This document shows, piece after piece, positions 61,569 through 64,000 of a stretch of 64,000 nt of DNA. Both the position numbers and the translations under genes were made by a program. The DNA comes from Celeribacter arenosi (GTDB taxonomy: Bacteria; Pseudomonadota; Alphaproteobacteria; Rhodobacterales; Rhodobacteraceae): assembly GCF_039539485.1 (NCBI RefSeq), contig NZ_BAABDF010000002.1, positions 1-64,000 of the forward strand, in the 5' to 3' direction. The number at the start of each line of letters is the position of its first letter. The first letter of the stretch is position 1. The notes below the pieces were generated by a model. The model was given only the letters and a program-made list of their open reading frames with translations, ran no database searches and was not told the DNA's origin.

Positions 61569-61595
61569 GCGATCCGACTATTAAAGTCGGATCGC
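61569..61595 (-). terminator. Hairpin between the DoxX-like and MhqO-like genes
   Basis: GCGATCCGAC / GTCGGATCGC, a perfect 10-bp stem with a 7-base loop, followed on the minus strand by ACCCTGCTTTTT. It may attenuate read-through from the DoxX-like gene. Confidence 0.55.
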
Positions 61596-61607
61596 GTCTG
61601 TTTGCGT

Positions 61608-62027
61608 TCAGGTGCGGGGTGCAATCGGTGCTTTGCGGTTGCGGCCCCAGATCACGAGCGCGGCCAAGGCGAACAGAACAAAGTTCACAGGCAGCACTTC
61701 GAATTCACCGCGGAAAATGTGCACGCCGGATGCCAGAACCATGATTGTGGCCAACCCCAGTGCTGCAAGCTTGGTCAGGTCAGGTTTAATACGTGTGGCC
61801 GCAGGGAGGATGACGCCGATCGCGCCGAGCACTTCGGCCAAGCCAATGAATTTGATCAAAGCAACTGGCGCGTTTTCGGCCCAAAGCATTCCCATTGCTG
61901 CCATGTCGGCGGGGCTGCTTGTCAATTTCATAAAGCCAGCCATCGCGAACATTGCGGCCAATGCCACTTGTGCCACCCACAGGCCGATGTTCCATTTTTT
62001 GGATGAGTTCGTTTGGATCGTTGTCAT
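61608..62027 (-). CDS. DoxX-family membrane protein (MhqP-like)
   Basis: A 139-residue protein with four membrane helices: NIGLWVAQVALAAMFAMAGF, then APVALIKFIGLAEVLGAIGV, ATRIKPDLTKLAALGLATIM and LPVNFVLFALAALVIWG. This is the DoxX/MhqP fold. ATG 62027 begins MTTIQTNSS; an upstream in-frame ATG at 62045 is possible. It heads the mhqP-mhqO-mhqD-like set and is divergent from a LysR gene 124 bases away, its probable activator. Confidence 0.87.
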   Translation of the reverse strand: MTTIQTNSSKKWNIGLWVAQVALAAMFAMAGFMKLTSSPADMAAMGMLWAENAPVALIKFIGLAEVLGAIGVILPAATRIKPDLTKLAALGLATIMVLASGVHIFRGEFEVLPVNFVLFALAALVIWGRNRKAPIAPRT

Positions 62028-62151
62028 TTCATGTCTCTCTTTCATGTCACCGTTCAGGACGGGTTTTGTTTCTGGGAGGAGACATAACTGCTTCCCTTGA
62101 GTTGATCATCCGTCCATATATTGACACACCGGAAACTGTGAGTTGACAAAC

Positions 62152-63048
62152 ATGGATACCCTTCTCAGCCTGCGCGTCTTCACAGAGGTCGCGGATCACA
62201 AGAGTTTTACAGCCGTTGCTGACCGAATGGGGATGTCGCGTGCCATGGCCAGCAAGCACATCCAGCACATTGAGGCACGTGTTGGCGCGCGCCTCCTTAG
62301 CCGGAACAGTCGCAATGTGAGCCTGACCGAAGCGGGCGCGCGGTATTTGGTGACCGTCCGCCGCCTTCTGGAAGACTTGAGCGACGCGGAAAATCTCATC
62401 TCAACAGACACGCTTGTCCCGCGCGGGACCTTGAAAATCTCGATGCCGGTCTGGATGTCGACACCAGCCTTTGCACGGATGCTATCGGATTATCATCGTG
62501 ATTTCCCACATGTGGTCTTCGATTTCGACCTCAGTAGCCACAAGATCAATTTGGTCGAAGAGGGCGCGGACTTGGCTTTGCGGGTGGCGTTCAAACTGGA
62601 TGAGGGGTTGATTGCGCGCAAATTGTCCGAAGTCACATTTCAAATGGTCGCGGCGCCTGACTTTCTCGATCACACGACACGCCCTCAAACCGCGAACGAC
62701 CTGATTGATGCACCGCTTTTGGCCTACTCCCCTGTGGCATCAGATGGGCGCATCAAGTTTGGCGGTTCAGAAGGCCTAGATGTCAAAATGCGCCCTGTGA
62801 TGGTCAGCACAAATGAATCCCATCTGCATCTATCCGCTTTGTCCGGCATGGGCTACGCAATCCTGCCCAACTGGATGACCAAAGGCGACTTGGACGCCGG
62901 ACGATTGGAGACCGTGCTGCCGCAGGTCACTTGGCCCAAGCTCCACGTGCACGCGATCTATGCAGACCGCAGCTACCTGCCCGCAAAAGTGCGCTCTTTT
63001 CTGGATTTCCTCGCGAGCAAGCAAGGTCTTGAATCGGGGCTAAGCTGA
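62152..63048 (+). CDS. LysR-type regulator of the quinone resistance genes
   Basis: A 298-residue LysR protein. Winged helix: RVFTEVADHKSFTAVADRMG, then MSRAMASKHIQHIEARVGAR; effector domain from GTLKISMPVWMSTPAFARML to LHVHAIYADRSYLPAKVRSF. ATG 62152 starts MDTLLSL, the normal LysR N-terminus; an in-frame TTG nine bases upstream is less likely. The 124-base gap to the DoxX-like gene must contain both promoters. Confidence 0.92.
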   Translation: MDTLLSLRVFTEVADHKSFTAVADRMGMSRAMASKHIQHIEARVGARLLSRNSRNVSLTEAGARYLVTVRRLLEDLSDAENLISTDTLVPRGTLKISMPVWMSTPAFARMLSDYHRDFPHVVFDFDLSSHKINLVEEGADLALRVAFKLDEGLIARKLSEVTFQMVAAPDFLDHTTRPQTANDLIDAPLLAYSPVASDGRIKFGGSEGLDVKMRPVMVSTNESHLHLSALSGMGYAILPNWMTKGDLDAGRLETVLPQVTWPKLHVHAIYADRSYLPAKVRSFLDFLASKQGLESGLS

Positions 63049-63304
63049 TACGTCATTGATGCGGACCGCGTGTGGATGTTTGGCGGCCTCGGCCGTGCGT
63101 GCATGCCGTAGCAAATGGCGGGGTCGAGTTGAGATCCCCGTGTCCTGCAATGATGCGCGCCGTCGCGCGTTCGAATTCACCTCTCAAATCTGGGTGACTG
63201 ACGCGAAAGACAGTTCAGAGTTTGGTATCGATAGGGCATACCGGTAAATGGGAACCCTTTTCATTTTCGCGGCGCAAATCACATGGACAGATTGGAGAGA
63301 CGCA

Positions 63305-63593
63305 TTGCATTTAAGAGCCGCCTTTCTTTGCCTCAGTCTGGTCTGTCGCAGCCGTGGCAGAGAAAATTGGCGACACTTTGCATGATCTCGCGCAATTGTT
63401 TGAGGCAACGCACGATCGCGCGGGAACCGCGCCTGTCGATTGCACGCTGTCCGAAGTAGGCGCGACCACATGTTTTAAGATCACGTTTGCCGCAAATCGC
63501 CCGACCTATACACTGGGTCCGTGGTGCCCAACGAATAACAGCGACGACGCCGATGGTATCTGCGATGCCTCTGCGCGTTCACCACGTCCCTAA
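63305..63593 (+). pseudogene. YHYH-domain protein, 5' fragment with frameshift
   Basis: From TTG 63305 the frame reads a signal peptide LHLRAAFLCLSLVC; with one extra base (C at 63347) removed it continues AAVAEKIGDTLHDLAQLFEA, then VDCTLSEVGATTCFKITFAA and TYTLGPWCPTNNSDDADGI, the start of the YHYH-domain family (exported proteins with the motif CPTNISDD-x-GGIW). After GI the sequence degenerates and stops; the rest, including YHYH, is missing. It is thus a relic with frameshift and truncation. Confidence 0.62.
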
Positions 63594-63605
63594 AGAGAGA
63601 CATAC

Positions 63606-64000
63606 ATGACCTGGACCCTAATCGATTGGCCATTACTTCTCAGAGAGTTCATCACATTGCTTGTGGTGATCGACCCTGTTGGCACGATCCCTGTCTACCT
63701 TTTTGCCGTCGCAGGCATGCCAGCACATCTGCATCGCCGCTTTGCTATTCGTGCCGTGGCGATCGCAACGCTGGTGTTGCTGGCGTTTCTGGTGGGCGGT
63801 CAGGTCGTCTTGGAAACCTTGGGTTTGCGGCTCGGCTCTTTCCAGATAGCCGGTGGGATCATTCTGTTTCTGTTCGCAATGTCGATGATCTTCGGACAAT
63901 CGAAACCACAGTCTGAAATCGCCGAGGCAGAGCGCGATCATTTGTCGGGGGCGGTGTTTCCACTGGCAATGCCCTCTATTGCTTCGCCCGGTGCGATGCT
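63606..64000 (+). CDS. MarC-family membrane protein (3' end outside the window)
   Basis: The first 131 residues of a UPF0056/MarC protein: MTWTLIDWPLLLREFITLLV, VIDPVGTIPVYLFAVAG, then GLRLGSFQIAGGIILFLFAM (helix 2-3), a charged loop PQSEIAEAERDH and FPLAMPSIASPGAML. The VIDPVGTIPVY and P(S/A)xxSPGA motifs are characteristic. The function of the family is unclear despite the name. ATG 63606 follows AAAGAGAGACATAC. The frame is open at the right edge. Confidence 0.9.
   Translation, partial: MTWTLIDWPLLLREFITLLVVIDPVGTIPVYLFAVAGMPAHLHRRFAIRAVAIATLVLLAFLVGGQVVLETLGLRLGSFQIAGGIILFLFAMSMIFGQSKPQSEIAEAERDHLSGAVFPLAMPSIASPGAM

Noticed and set aside
62046..62151. Symmetrical LysR box between DoxX-like and LysR genes
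   Set aside because: Only short TTGAC/GTCAA words are present; no convincing T-N11-A palindrome.

Overview
The window looks like chromosome from an alphaproteobacterium of the Rhodobacterales (Roseobacter clade). This rests on gene content and moderate to high GC, not on a marker gene. It has two complete DctP-DctQ-DctM TRAP transporters with aromatic or aldehyde catabolic genes, a ugpBAEC operon, a large myo-inositol locus with its own ABC transporter, a DUF1127 protein, many FCD-type GntR, LysR and LacI regulators, and dispersed degenerate intergenic repeats. No rRNA, tRNA or CRISPR array was seen.

Region 1 (1-3.26 kb) is the end of an integrated element: a P4-type integrase cut by the left edge, an unknown gene started at TTG, an AlpA-like DNA-binding protein and a helix-turn-helix protein. 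It is followed by a 50-codon relic of a short-chain dehydrogenase.

Region 2 (3.3-20.4 kb) holds two facing catabolic modules. The minus-strand operon encodes two long OsmC-like proteins, a PobA-type aromatic hydroxylase and a TRAP transporter, with a divergent GntR regulator. The plus-strand operon encodes a second TRAP transporter, an aldehyde dehydrogenase, a glutathione S-transferase and an SDR dehydrogenase. Three copies of a TTTGGGATCCCAAA-type palindrome lie between it and a second GntR gene. Between the modules lie a TSUP exporter, a small ORF carrying a pcaC signature, NrtS, and a third OsmC-like gene that is broken. Together this suggests uptake and oxidation of plant or lignin-derived aromatics; the substrate cannot be read from sequence.

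Region 3 (20.4-34.4 kb) is accessory. It starts with a graveyard (LysR, NmrA-like and MsrQ-like relics), then HxlR/SRPBCC and DUF4259 genes, then a GC-rich cassette (24.5-27.5 kb: AraC, NmrA-like, DUF4345, DUF1772) that looks transferred. A minus-strand run of detoxification and membrane genes follows (VOC, DUF4386, hydrolase, EamA, DUF1127, DsbA-like, WrbA, LysR).

Region 4 (34.4-53.2 kb) is transport and catabolism of polyols: ugpBAEC, then an inositol locus. The inositol genes are iolD-phyH-iolC-iolB-aldolase-iolG on the minus strand and Gfo/Idh-iolE-Gfo/Idh on the plus strand, with a LacI regulator and an ABC transporter. Two identical 18-bp LacI-type palindromes sit in the two divergent promoter regions, so the locus is probably one regulon. 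A PhyH-type dioxygenase embedded in the iol operon is its unusual member.

Region 5 (53.2-64 kb) is drug/electrophile response: an MFS exporter with divergent LysR, a PhnB-like VOC protein, a TetR-controlled operon (carboxymuconolactone decarboxylase-like, membrane protein, FrnE-like, TetR) with two 16-bp palindromes, and an mhqD/mhqO/mhqP-like quinone resistance set with divergent LysR. A frameshifted YHYH pseudogene and the start of a MarC gene close the window.
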